Source: Ascoidea rubescens DSM 1968
Taxonomy: Eukaryota > Ascomycota > Saccharomycetes > Ascoideales > Ascoideaceae
Direction: 5' to 3'
NCBI RefSeq assembly: GCF_001661345.1
Contig: NW_017962925.1
Coordinates: 124,001-188,000, forward strand
DNA: 64,000 nt
The stretch's first letter is position 1. Each line of letters starts with the position of its first letter. The notes below the pieces were generated by a model. It searched no databases, had not been told where the DNA came from, and saw nothing but the letters and a program-made list of their open reading frames with translations. This document shows positions 47,358 through 55,081 of the stretch, one piece after another. The position numbers and the translations under genes were made by a program.

Positions 47358-49151
47358 ATGCTTTCGATATCTGCTTCTAGAAGGAAGTTGTTTAGCTACA
47401 ACAGAAGTGTCTGGGCTGGGGCTCTTCGTCCCTTGTCCTCTTCTACAGTGCTAGACACACAGGCCAAAGCTCCACCACCACCCAAGACAACTGATGATTT
47501 CTTGAAAGATGTCTTATCAAGAGTCCAAAAGACAGTTTCTTCTGATGACAAAAACAAAGACAATTCTGCTACTGGTGCCTACAACCGTTATTTCAATCAG
47601 GCCTCAAGTTCCAGAAATGGCTACAGAAATAACAATTTTTCAGGGAATAACAACAATAACAATAATTACAGAAACAACTTTAATAGAAATAACAATTATG
47701 ATAGAAATAATAACTTTAACAGAGATAATAACTTTAACAGAGATAATAACTTTAACAGAGATAATAACTTTAACAGAGATAATAACTTTAACAGAGATAA
47801 TAACTCTAACAGAAGTGACAATTTCAATAGAAATAACTTTAATAGAAACGATAACTCCAATCAAAATGATAACTTTAACAGAAATAACTTCAATAGAAAT
47901 GATGATTCCAGAAATAACAATTTTAATAGAAACAATTACAACAACTCCAATAGAAACAATTTTTTCAATCAATCAAATCAGTCTTCATTCCAATCCCAAT
48001 CCCAAACTCAAACTCAAGCTCAAGCTCAAGCTCAAACCCCAAAAGTTCAAAGTAAAACCGATAGACCACACGCTCAATCAAAAATTCTTCCTTCTTCTTT
48101 CAACCGACAAAAAAATTTCTTTAAAAGAGACAATAACCAGCAAAAGAACAGTGCATTCTTAGAAATCGATGCTAACGAATTGGCTGATATGATGGATGGT
48201 TCAACATCAGCATCAGCATCAGCATCGGCATCAGCATCAGCATCAGCATCAAACTCTGCTTTATCTCATTCTGCTAACGAAATTAAAACAAAATTACACA
48301 CAAAATTAAACTTCTTTGCTGAATCTGTTTCAAGAAGAAGATTAGAGGCCCGAAATGGGAGAAGAGCACCTAGAAACAATCAAAATCCTTCTTCCTCAAA
48401 TCAATTTTCAAACTCTCCTTCAAGTTTCCAAAGATTTAGATCAAATCAATTACAATCAAAATCAAATCCTAATTCACCTTCTTCTTCCACTTCTTCCCAA
48501 AGACCTTCTAGATTTGTAAGAACTTCTCCAAGATCAAGAAACTCTAGAAGATCAACCGACGTTCCTATCCCTAGATCTTCATATCAACCATCCGCCTACA
48601 TTCCTTCTGATAGTGTATCCTCATTGTTAGCTTATTCACCAAATATAGGCTTCAATCAAGAATCAAGAATTCGTAAAGCTGTTTTCAAAATTATGGATCA
48701 AAATTTCCTCACAAAAGATGAACTCTTTGAAAGAGCCCAAAATCCTTATTTACCTCATTTAACGTCGGTTCAAATACCAAGCATCTCCCCACCTCCAAAT
48801 CATTTATCTTATCAAATTGCAAATAAAAAGTCAAAATATTTCTTCACTGATAATACCTCAATTACTTCTCTAACTGATGATTTCTTTCGAAAAAATAAAG
48901 ACAATTTAACCAATATTCAAGATCAATCAAGATTATTTGAAAAAATTGTTCAAGGTAACTATAAATCTGAGATAATATTAACTCCATTTCCAAATAATTT
49001 AGATGAAAAAATGAAAGTTAACTTCAATGTAGCAAAATCCTCTTTAAATCAAAATCCAACAATCGACTCAAAACTCAAAAAAATTGTTTTCCCTTCATTA
49101 GTTGGTTTAAAGGGTGTTTCTCAAATTAAAACTCTAGTTAATTCAAAATAA
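47358..49151 (+). CDS. Probable mitochondrial protein with NFNRDN repeats
   Basis: 597 residues from the ATG at 47358. The N-terminus MLSISASRRKLFSYNRSVW has the features of a mitochondrial presequence (basic, Ser-rich, no acids). Residues 90-210 are Asn/Arg repeats, including six NNFNRD units; Ser-Ala repeats follow. The only well-mixed part is the last 170 residues (ESRIRKAVFKIMDQNFL, then DELFERAQNPYLPHLTSVQI, ending LVGLKGVSQIKTLVN), which is probably the folded, conserved domain. A mitoribosomal small-subunit protein such as Rsm28/mS46 is a guess only. A Puf3-type element 23 nt past the stop supports a mitochondrial role. Confidence 0.75.
   Translation: MLSISASRRKLFSYNRSVWAGALRPLSSSTVLDTQAKAPPPPKTTDDFLKDVLSRVQKTVSSDDKNKDNSATGAYNRYFNQASSSRNGYRNNNFSGNNNNNNNYRNNFNRNNNYDRNNNFNRDNNFNRDNNFNRDNNFNRDNNFNRDNNSNRSDNFNRNNFNRNDNSNQNDNFNRNNFNRNDDSRNNNFNRNNYNNSNRNNFFNQSNQSSFQSQSQTQTQAQAQAQTPKVQSKTDRPHAQSKILPSSFNRQKNFFKRDNNQQKNSAFLEIDANELADMMDGSTSASASASASASASASNSALSHSANEIKTKLHTKLNFFAESVSRRRLEARNGRRAPRNNQNPSSSNQFSNSPSSFQRFRSNQLQSKSNPNSPSSSTSSQRPSRFVRTSPRSRNSRRSTDVPIPRSSYQPSAYIPSDSVSSLLAYSPNIGFNQESRIRKAVFKIMDQNFLTKDELFERAQNPYLPHLTSVQIPSISPPPNHLSYQIANKKSKYFFTDNTSITSLTDDFFRKNKDNLTNIQDQSRLFEKIVQGNYKSEIILTPFPNNLDEKMKVNFNVAKSSLNQNPTIDSKLKKIVFPSLVGLKGVSQIKTLVNSK
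47703..47816 (+). repeat. 18-bp tandem repeat coding NNFNRD
   Basis: About six near-identical 18-bp units (ATAATAACTTTAACAGAG), in frame. The near identity at silent positions points to recent expansion. Confidence 0.9.
48204..48248 (+). repeat. TCAGCA hexanucleotide repeat (Ser-Ala)
   Basis: Seven to eight TCAGCA units, one with a TCGGCA variant, coding a Ser-Ala run. Confidence 0.85.
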
Positions 49152-49702
49152 ATAAATATTTATTTCTAATCACTGTAAATATAATAAATATTATTTTTGG
49201 TTCGAATGTTCAAGTTTTTTTTTTGTTCATCTAATTTACTCTATTATTTTTTATTTGTATTTATTAAAAAAAGTTAGATCTAAAATCAAAATAATTTAGC
49301 ACCCTTTTAATATCTAATTTAAAAGTCAATTTATTTAATAATAATACTATAACAATATATATGTATAAATATAATAGAAAAAAAAACAATTGTAAAATAA
49401 TTATTCTCAAACAAAATAGTATAGAAAAATTTAAAAATCATACAAGAAATTTAAAATACTGTTATAAATAGTAAAGAACAAAAAATAAATAATGAATAAA
49501 ATTGAAATAAAATTCAATCCAATCGGATCGAATCAAGTCTGGTCCAAGAAAAAAAAAATATAACTGAAAAAATCAAAAATTACAAAAATCAAAAAGAATG
49601 GAATTTAACGAATAAATAAAACACGACACAACACAACACTGATGACTATTTTAAAAAAAAAAATTAATCTATAATATTTCAAAATTTTGGTAAAATTTAA
49701 AT
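49152..49702. other. Convergent 3' region
   Basis: AT-rich, 551 bp, between two convergent genes. No gene. Holds the Puf3-type element at 49174..49181. Confidence 0.5.
49174..49181 (+). promoter_or_regulatory. Puf3-type element, 3' UTR of mitochondrial gene
   Basis: TGTAAATA, the best-known Puf3 core, 23 nt past the stop codon and in sense orientation. Confidence 0.6.
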
Positions 49703-52700
49703 TTAAATAAAACCTTCTAATGCTCTTAAAGCATTACTTAATCTTCTAATTCCTTCATCATATCTATCAGGATCAGCGATCATATCTGCTGTTAATTTGG
49801 ATAATGCATCAACGATTTTTTCTAATAATTTCTTTTCATTTAATGGTAGATCTAATCCTGAAAATTCTTTTCCAATCATTGTTCCCTCCGTAGCATCCAA
49901 TAATCTGGCTAAGGTAGAATATGAAAATGGTCTAATTTTTTCTTTACTTTCTCTTTGATGCAACTTCTTTTTAACCTGCCTTTTGGCTGATTTGCCTTTT
50001 TTAGTTTTTTTGGGAGCTTTAAGATTTTTTTTCTCTTTTAAATCAACTACATCTAATATTTGAAGATCTGAATCATTTTCATCATTTGTTTGAGGTTTAT
50101 TTTCATTATTAATATTAGCGATCATTTCTTCTTGTTCTTTCAATTGTTCATTAAGTGCATCAGTTAAATCTTGTAAACTTGAAGAATTTCGAAGTTCTGA
50201 GTCGCTTCCATCGTCTTTAATGGTAAGATTTTCCAATTTTTTTTCTGGACTTTCAGTTTTCACAATTGGAATAGGCAATGGCCTTGAATTTTTTCCTCGA
50301 GATGTAGAGGGTTTAGTTTTGGGGCTTGAAGTAGAAATTGGTTTTGTATTTGAAGTCAAATTTGCAAGCTCATCATCTTTTGGTTCAGTCTTGATGGGAT
50401 TTTCAGTATCAGCAGTCTTATAAGAGGCCATTGAAGAAACAGTAGCATTGGATAAAGTTTTATGGTGGTCTGAGATATTCTTTAAACCCAAGTTATCGTC
50501 ATTTGGAGAATCAATTTTTGTATCTGTAGGATTAGTCTTTTGGGGAACAGCAAAGGATATTTTTCTTTCGTTATTGTTTACATCTCTAAAAGTTTCAATT
50601 ATACTGTCGGACTCAAATTCATGTTTTATGGGACTTGATTCGGGAGAGTAAAATTCAGCATTTGAAGATTTACGAGAGTTCTTTGAGAGAGGATAAGAAT
50701 CGATTAGATTTCCAGTTGAAATTGAAGCCGATCTTGATTGGGATCTGGATTGGGATCTGGATTGAACTCTGGAAGATGAGTCGCCTTTTATGGTTGTGGC
50801 AGTACTTGTTCTTCTACTGTCATTGATATTATTTAAGCTAGATGAAGTGTTTAGTGGTTTATTTTTGATTTCTTTTGATGCTTTTAATTCACTAATAAAA
50901 GTAGATAAGTCCTGATCATTTGAGATACTAGTATTTAAAATTGAGTTCGGGTTTTTCAGTTGATTGTAAGAATCATCATTTTTCAATTTTTTCAAGATTG
51001 CGTCAGATAAATTATTATTGGCGGTTGGGATATTTGGTAAGGGTCTGCCTAAATTTTGAGAAGAGTTTCTGATTGTGGAAGAGGTTGTATTTGGGTTGAT
51101 GTTATCGAAAGAAGAGGTGATTGAGTTTGTATCATTTTGAGAGCCTAGAATGAAGCTTTTTGGTCTTTTATCAGATCTTGGTGGAACTGGAGAATTTAGT
51201 TCAGTGATGTCTGTTCTATCAGGGAATCTTTGTTGAGGGTTTGAGTTGTTTCTCTTGTGAGTATAAGAGTTGACGAGTTTTGAAGTTGGAACTGAGTGAG
51301 TTGAATTGTTGTTTTGGTATTGAACACTGTTTAATCTTAGGGGAAAGTTTGGTTTAGTTTCTAAAGAGTATACAGATTCTACATCAGGTTCTTCAGGGAT
51401 GCTATTGACTAGACTTTGTTGTCTTGAGTGGGAGGATCTTCTTTGTGTTGGGTTTATAAATTGGGTAGGAATGTTGTTGTTGTTGTTGTTGTTGTTGTTA
51501 TTGTTGGCGGTGGTGTTATTGTTGTTTGAATTAGAGGTTGAGTATCTTAAATTTGATTGAACATGTGGGTTTGGAAAGGTAAAACTTGGAGTGATTGGAG
51601 ATTCGTTATAGTTTTCTAGATCGTAGATGCTGCCTTTGAAAGATTTGATTGATTCAACTTGGTTGATATTTGAATTTACGGTTTTGATTGCTGGGTTTGA
51701 TATGATGATGTTAGACATTTGGTCTTGAGAATCAGTATTTATTGATAGAGAGAGAGAAGCAGAGGCAGAAGAGGATATTTCATCGTCAAGAGTGTTTTCA
51801 ACAGTTATTATATTTGAAGGCTTGTGGTTGAGGTCATTTTTATCGAGGGTACCAAAAGAAGAAGATTTATTGGTTGGAGGTTGATTATTTTGGTTATTGA
51901 TGTTGTTATCTCTATTAATAATATTATTATTATTACTGTAATTGGTAGGGATATTAGGGTTGTTTTTGTCTAAGGCTGGTTGGAAGGAGGGTTTTAAAGG
52001 AGATTTTTTTTCAAAGTTGAAGGAATCAGAAGAAGGTCTTGAAGGAGAAGCAGAATTTTTTTCAATGTTTGAATCAGAGTGAGAACGAGAATGGGAAGTA
52101 TTAATTAGCTTGGATACCCTTGGGTTTGATCTTAGAGACATTGTTCTATCGATTGTTGCTTGTCTGTTAGTGGAATTAGAGTGGTTTGTGATTGTATTTG
52201 TATTGTTATTGTTATTGTTATTGTTTATGTTATTGTTAATGATGTTACTAAGATAGGAATTATTCAAATCTTTGTTATAGAAATGTGTGTATTCAGCTAG
52301 GAGGCTATTGCCAGCAGGATGATACTTTATGGGGACACCTTCAACGATTTGGCCAGAATATTGGGATACGAAAGAGTGTCTTGAGCTGACGATGCTGTTT
52401 CTCTTTTTAAAGCTGTCGTTACCAACTGAGAGAGTTGGAGAGCCTATATTTTGACGTTGTCTTTGGATATCGTGAAAGAAAGAATGGTCAGTTTGGGGAG
52501 TTTGAGATGAAGGATCAGCTAATTTTGGGTCATCGCTGATTTTCTCGTTGATTTTGTCATTGGGTTTGTCGAGGACTAGATTGTTTATGTTTTTTGGGTT
52601 ATAATTAGAATTGGAATTGAAATTAGGATTAGGACTTGTATTAGGATGTGTAATTTTATTGGAAAGTGTACCAGAAACTGCATTGGGAAGAGAATCAGCA

Positions 52701-53026
52701 TTTTCCTGAGCAGTGGTCAGTTTAGTAGAGCTGTTTCGACTAATGGAGTTGGAGTCGTAGGAGTCTATCATCTCGCTTAGTTCAGAAAGCTGTTTGAACG
52801 AAGGGGTGAGTGTCTTGTAGGACAATGGCGTTGAACTGGAGGAGTTCTTCTTCAGGGTGATTTGGTGCTTGGGAGTCAAGGGGAGGACATTGGAGGAGGT
52901 GCTTTCACCAGAGGACGACTTTTTGATCTTTGTGGGAGTCAGCACAGGGGACGAGAAGGAGCCAGAGGAGGGAACTCTAGGGCCATCCGAGTTGGGCGAG
53001 AAGTATGGTCTGGAAACCAAGTCCAT
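49703..53026 (-). CDS. Large Ser/Asn-rich protein with conserved C-terminal domain
   Basis: 1,107 residues; not named. Most is disordered: Ser/Thr-Pro sites near the N-terminus (SSPVLTPTK, LPLTPKH, KTLTPSF) that look like CDK sites, Asn runs, and an SRSQSRSQSRS stretch at about residues 745-765. Near residues 1,000-1,020 lies a strongly basic segment (KAPKKTKKGKSAKRQVKKK). The last 80 residues are well mixed and helical (IRPFSYSTLARLLDATEG, KLLEKIVDALSKLTADMI, then RRLSNALRALEGF) and look like a conserved fungal domain. A cortical or cell-cycle-regulated scaffold is possible, but this is inference from composition. Start ATG at 53026. Confidence 0.78.
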   Translation of the reverse strand: MDLVSRPYFSPNSDGPRVPSSGSFSSPVLTPTKIKKSSSGESTSSNVLPLTPKHQITLKKNSSSSTPLSYKTLTPSFKQLSELSEMIDSYDSNSISRNSSTKLTTAQENADSLPNAVSGTLSNKITHPNTSPNPNFNSNSNYNPKNINNLVLDKPNDKINEKISDDPKLADPSSQTPQTDHSFFHDIQRQRQNIGSPTLSVGNDSFKKRNSIVSSRHSFVSQYSGQIVEGVPIKYHPAGNSLLAEYTHFYNKDLNNSYLSNIINNNINNNNNNNNTNTITNHSNSTNRQATIDRTMSLRSNPRVSKLINTSHSRSHSDSNIEKNSASPSRPSSDSFNFEKKSPLKPSFQPALDKNNPNIPTNYSNNNNIINRDNNINNQNNQPPTNKSSSFGTLDKNDLNHKPSNIITVENTLDDEISSSASASLSLSINTDSQDQMSNIIISNPAIKTVNSNINQVESIKSFKGSIYDLENYNESPITPSFTFPNPHVQSNLRYSTSNSNNNNTTANNNNNNNNNNNIPTQFINPTQRRSSHSRQQSLVNSIPEEPDVESVYSLETKPNFPLRLNSVQYQNNNSTHSVPTSKLVNSYTHKRNNSNPQQRFPDRTDITELNSPVPPRSDKRPKSFILGSQNDTNSITSSFDNINPNTTSSTIRNSSQNLGRPLPNIPTANNNLSDAILKKLKNDDSYNQLKNPNSILNTSISNDQDLSTFISELKASKEIKNKPLNTSSSLNNINDSRRTSTATTIKGDSSSRVQSRSQSRSQSRSASISTGNLIDSYPLSKNSRKSSNAEFYSPESSPIKHEFESDSIIETFRDVNNNERKISFAVPQKTNPTDTKIDSPNDDNLGLKNISDHHKTLSNATVSSMASYKTADTENPIKTEPKDDELANLTSNTKPISTSSPKTKPSTSRGKNSRPLPIPIVKTESPEKKLENLTIKDDGSDSELRNSSSLQDLTDALNEQLKEQEEMIANINNENKPQTNDENDSDLQILDVVDLKEKKNLKAPKKTKKGKSAKRQVKKKLHQRESKEKIRPFSYSTLARLLDATEGTMIGKEFSGLDLPLNEKKLLEKIVDALSKLTADMIADPDRYDEGIRRLSNALRALEGFI

Positions 53027-53235
53027 GGTGGGCAGTGCTGGATCAATTGTGTGATGGTGGTGGTGGTGGTGATGCTTGTTTAGTGAACAGAGCTGTTTCC
53101 AGAGAGCAGAGCTGAAGAGGCTTCAGCAAAAGAGTGCTCTGGGGAAGCGAGCTCTGTTCCAGCCCGTCGGCTCTGTTTACCTATTGCCCAAAGCAGCCAG
53201 GCAGACGACGCGAGGTGCTGCTGCTGCTGCTGCTG
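53027..53235. promoter_or_regulatory. Short GC-rich intergenic region with GCT repeat
   Basis: Between the start of the Ser-rich gene and the end of the GTPase gene. A run of GCTGCTGCTGCTGCTGCT lies at about 53217..53236, and a GTGGTGGTGGTGGT run at about 53055..53070. Confidence 0.55.
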
Positions 53236-54731
53236 CTACCTTTGGCCTGCTGGCGCCACCCTGAAGGAGAGGATGTCATTTCGGCCTACATCAACGGTGT
53301 CCTGCTCGCTCACCTTCATCCCTCCCACACCCTCAATGGCAGCAATGGTCACATCGCCCATGATGTAGCGGGCGACGCTTTCCACCGTCCGGCCTCTGCG
53401 CACCAACACACAATCGCGAAAGACGCTGCTTCCGGAGGCGCCTGCAAACGTGTGTATGTTTCTCACGGTGTACACAGGCACCAACTCAAGCACCTCTGCT
53501 GCCGCCTTCAACACCTCCACCACCCCCGTCGACCCAAACCGGTACAACACCAAGTCCCGAATCTTCTCCACCTTCTCCAGCAATCGCTCGTCCATCGGCC
53601 TCAACTCCTCGTCCGCCGGCAAGTCTTCCTTCGTGTCGATGAACTCGGTTCCTTCCTCGTACCGGATGAACTTCTGCTTCACCAACTTCCTCAAAAGCAC
53701 CTCTGTTATTGCCGACGTTAGCACTGCTTTGGTATGTGGATACCTCAAGATGATCTTCGAGATGTTCTTGTCGGCGTCGGGATGATCGATCTTGTTCAAC
53801 GCCAAAACTGTGGGAAACTTCTCCTCCATAAACGCCTTCACCACCTCAGTTATCATTGCATCGTCCCAGCTCTCTAATGCTGGTAACTTGGAGATTCGCT
53901 TCAATGCCCTGGCCACCAAATTGGCATTCGAACTGTATCCTCCAAACTGCGTTTGCAACGTATCAACGATACTCGACTTGGTAGCTGTGTGTCTTCTCAC
54001 AATCGACCCCCACCTCTTCTTCAAATTCCCTTCAATCCACTGCCGAATCTCGTCTTGTAGCCATTCAATGTCGTTCACTGGATCGTATCCTCTGGTATTC
54101 TTTCCCTCTGCGTCAGTAGTCCCACTCACATCCACAACATGAATCAACGCATCTGCCTGTCTCAAATCATCCAAAAACTTGTTTCCTAGCCCTCTGCCTT
54201 CATGTGCCCCAGGAACTAGCCCTGCAACGTCCAATAACATAATAGGTATGAATCGCTTCCCTTTTTTGCAAACCCCATAGTTGGGCTTGCAAAACTCTTC
54301 CTTTCCATATCTCGAACAGGCACAATCCACCTGTAAATACCCTGTGGCCTTGTTGGCATCTATAGTAGTAAATGGAAATGCTCCAACTTTAGCTCCAGCA
54401 TCAGTTAAACCTTTGGATAAAGAAAAAAAAAAAAGATAATTAATTAATGTCAATATTCCTTCAAAAAAAACAAAGAAACAAAAAAACAAAGAAACAAAAA
54501 AACAAAGAAACAAAAAAACAAAGAAACAAAAAAACAAAAAAACAGACAACACGACACCTATTTTAAAACTTACTATTAAGTCTAAATTAAACAAAACTAT
54601 GTCAGTATCACCATTTCACCTCCTTTAGTTTCTTGTACTTTAATGTACTAAAAATAAAAAAAGGTCACATACGTTGTAGATTTCCCACTTGATGGCTTTC
54701 CAACTATTCCAATTAATGGATCCCTAGGCAT
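53236..54731 (-). CDS. YGR210C-type Obg-like GTPase, three exons with 8-nt microexon
   Basis: Exons: 54673..54731 (59 nt), 54574..54581 (8 nt) and 53236..54410. The joined protein has 413 residues, against 411 for S. cerevisiae YGR210C. It starts [20 protein letters not shown] (P-loop, residues 11-20) and continues [20 protein letters not shown], where L21, N22 and part of S23 come from the microexon. G3 is [17 protein letters not shown] and G4 is LNKID, so GTP is the likely nucleotide, unlike Ola1/YchF, which has an altered G4. A TGS domain closes the protein ([12 protein letters not shown]). The role in S. cerevisiae is poorly known; ribosome-associated translation control is inferred from the family. 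The long frame continuing 5' of exon 3 to 54594 is intron read-through. Confidence 0.92.
54411..54573 (-). other. Intron 2 of GTPase gene (163 nt)
   Basis: Donor GTAAGT; acceptor AAG, which is unusual, after a long T-run. Most of the middle is a 16-nt tandem repeat, T-rich on the sense strand. Confidence 0.82.
54466..54536. repeat. 16-bp tandem repeat inside intron 2
   Basis: About four units of CAAAGAAACAAAAAAA on the plus strand, so the intron RNA carries GTTTCTTTG/T-run units. Confidence 0.85.
54574..54581 (-). other. 8-nt microexon ACTTAATA
   Basis: Flanked by TTTAATTTAG on the 5' side and GTAAGT on the 3' side. It is required to give the family-conserved STTLNSLTDAG sequence in frame (59 + 8 + 1,175 nt = 414 codons including stop). 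Confidence 0.88.
54582..54672 (-). other. Intron 1 of GTPase gene (91 nt)
   Basis: Donor GTATGT, branch TACTGAC (in GATACTGACATAG), acceptor TTTAG. Same branch sequence as intron 1 of the SR-like gene. Confidence 0.9.
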
Positions 54732-55081
54732 ATTTCTATTGACTCTATTATTCACAAATTCTAAAAAAAGATTACTCTCTTATCTTTTTATAAAAACAAA
54801 AAAGGATTTAATCGCTGATTGAAAATCGCTGGCTGAAAACAGTTGGTGAAAAATCACTGAAAAATGATGTAAATAATCCGCTCTATTCTCTTCTTACCAA
54901 ATTACGAAACTCAAATTACGCAAGTACTAATCTCAACCTCAATCAACTACATGGTACACCATAAAACCAAAAACCAGCCAAAAGGAAATAAATAAATGTG
55001 TAAATAAATTAATAAATAGATAAATAAATAAATTAATAAATGAATAAATGAATAAATGAAATGTAGATAAATATTAATTGA
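54732..55081. promoter_or_regulatory. Upstream region of GTPase gene
   Basis: 350 bp between the GTPase start and the MNN4 end. An AATAAATAAATGAATAAATG run at about 55010..55060 lies on the MNN4 side. No gene. Confidence 0.5.

Noticed and set aside
54411-54594. Hydrophobic N-terminal extension of the GTPase frame
   Set aside because: It is read-through of the T-rich intron 2; the real N-terminus with the P-loop is at 54673..54731.
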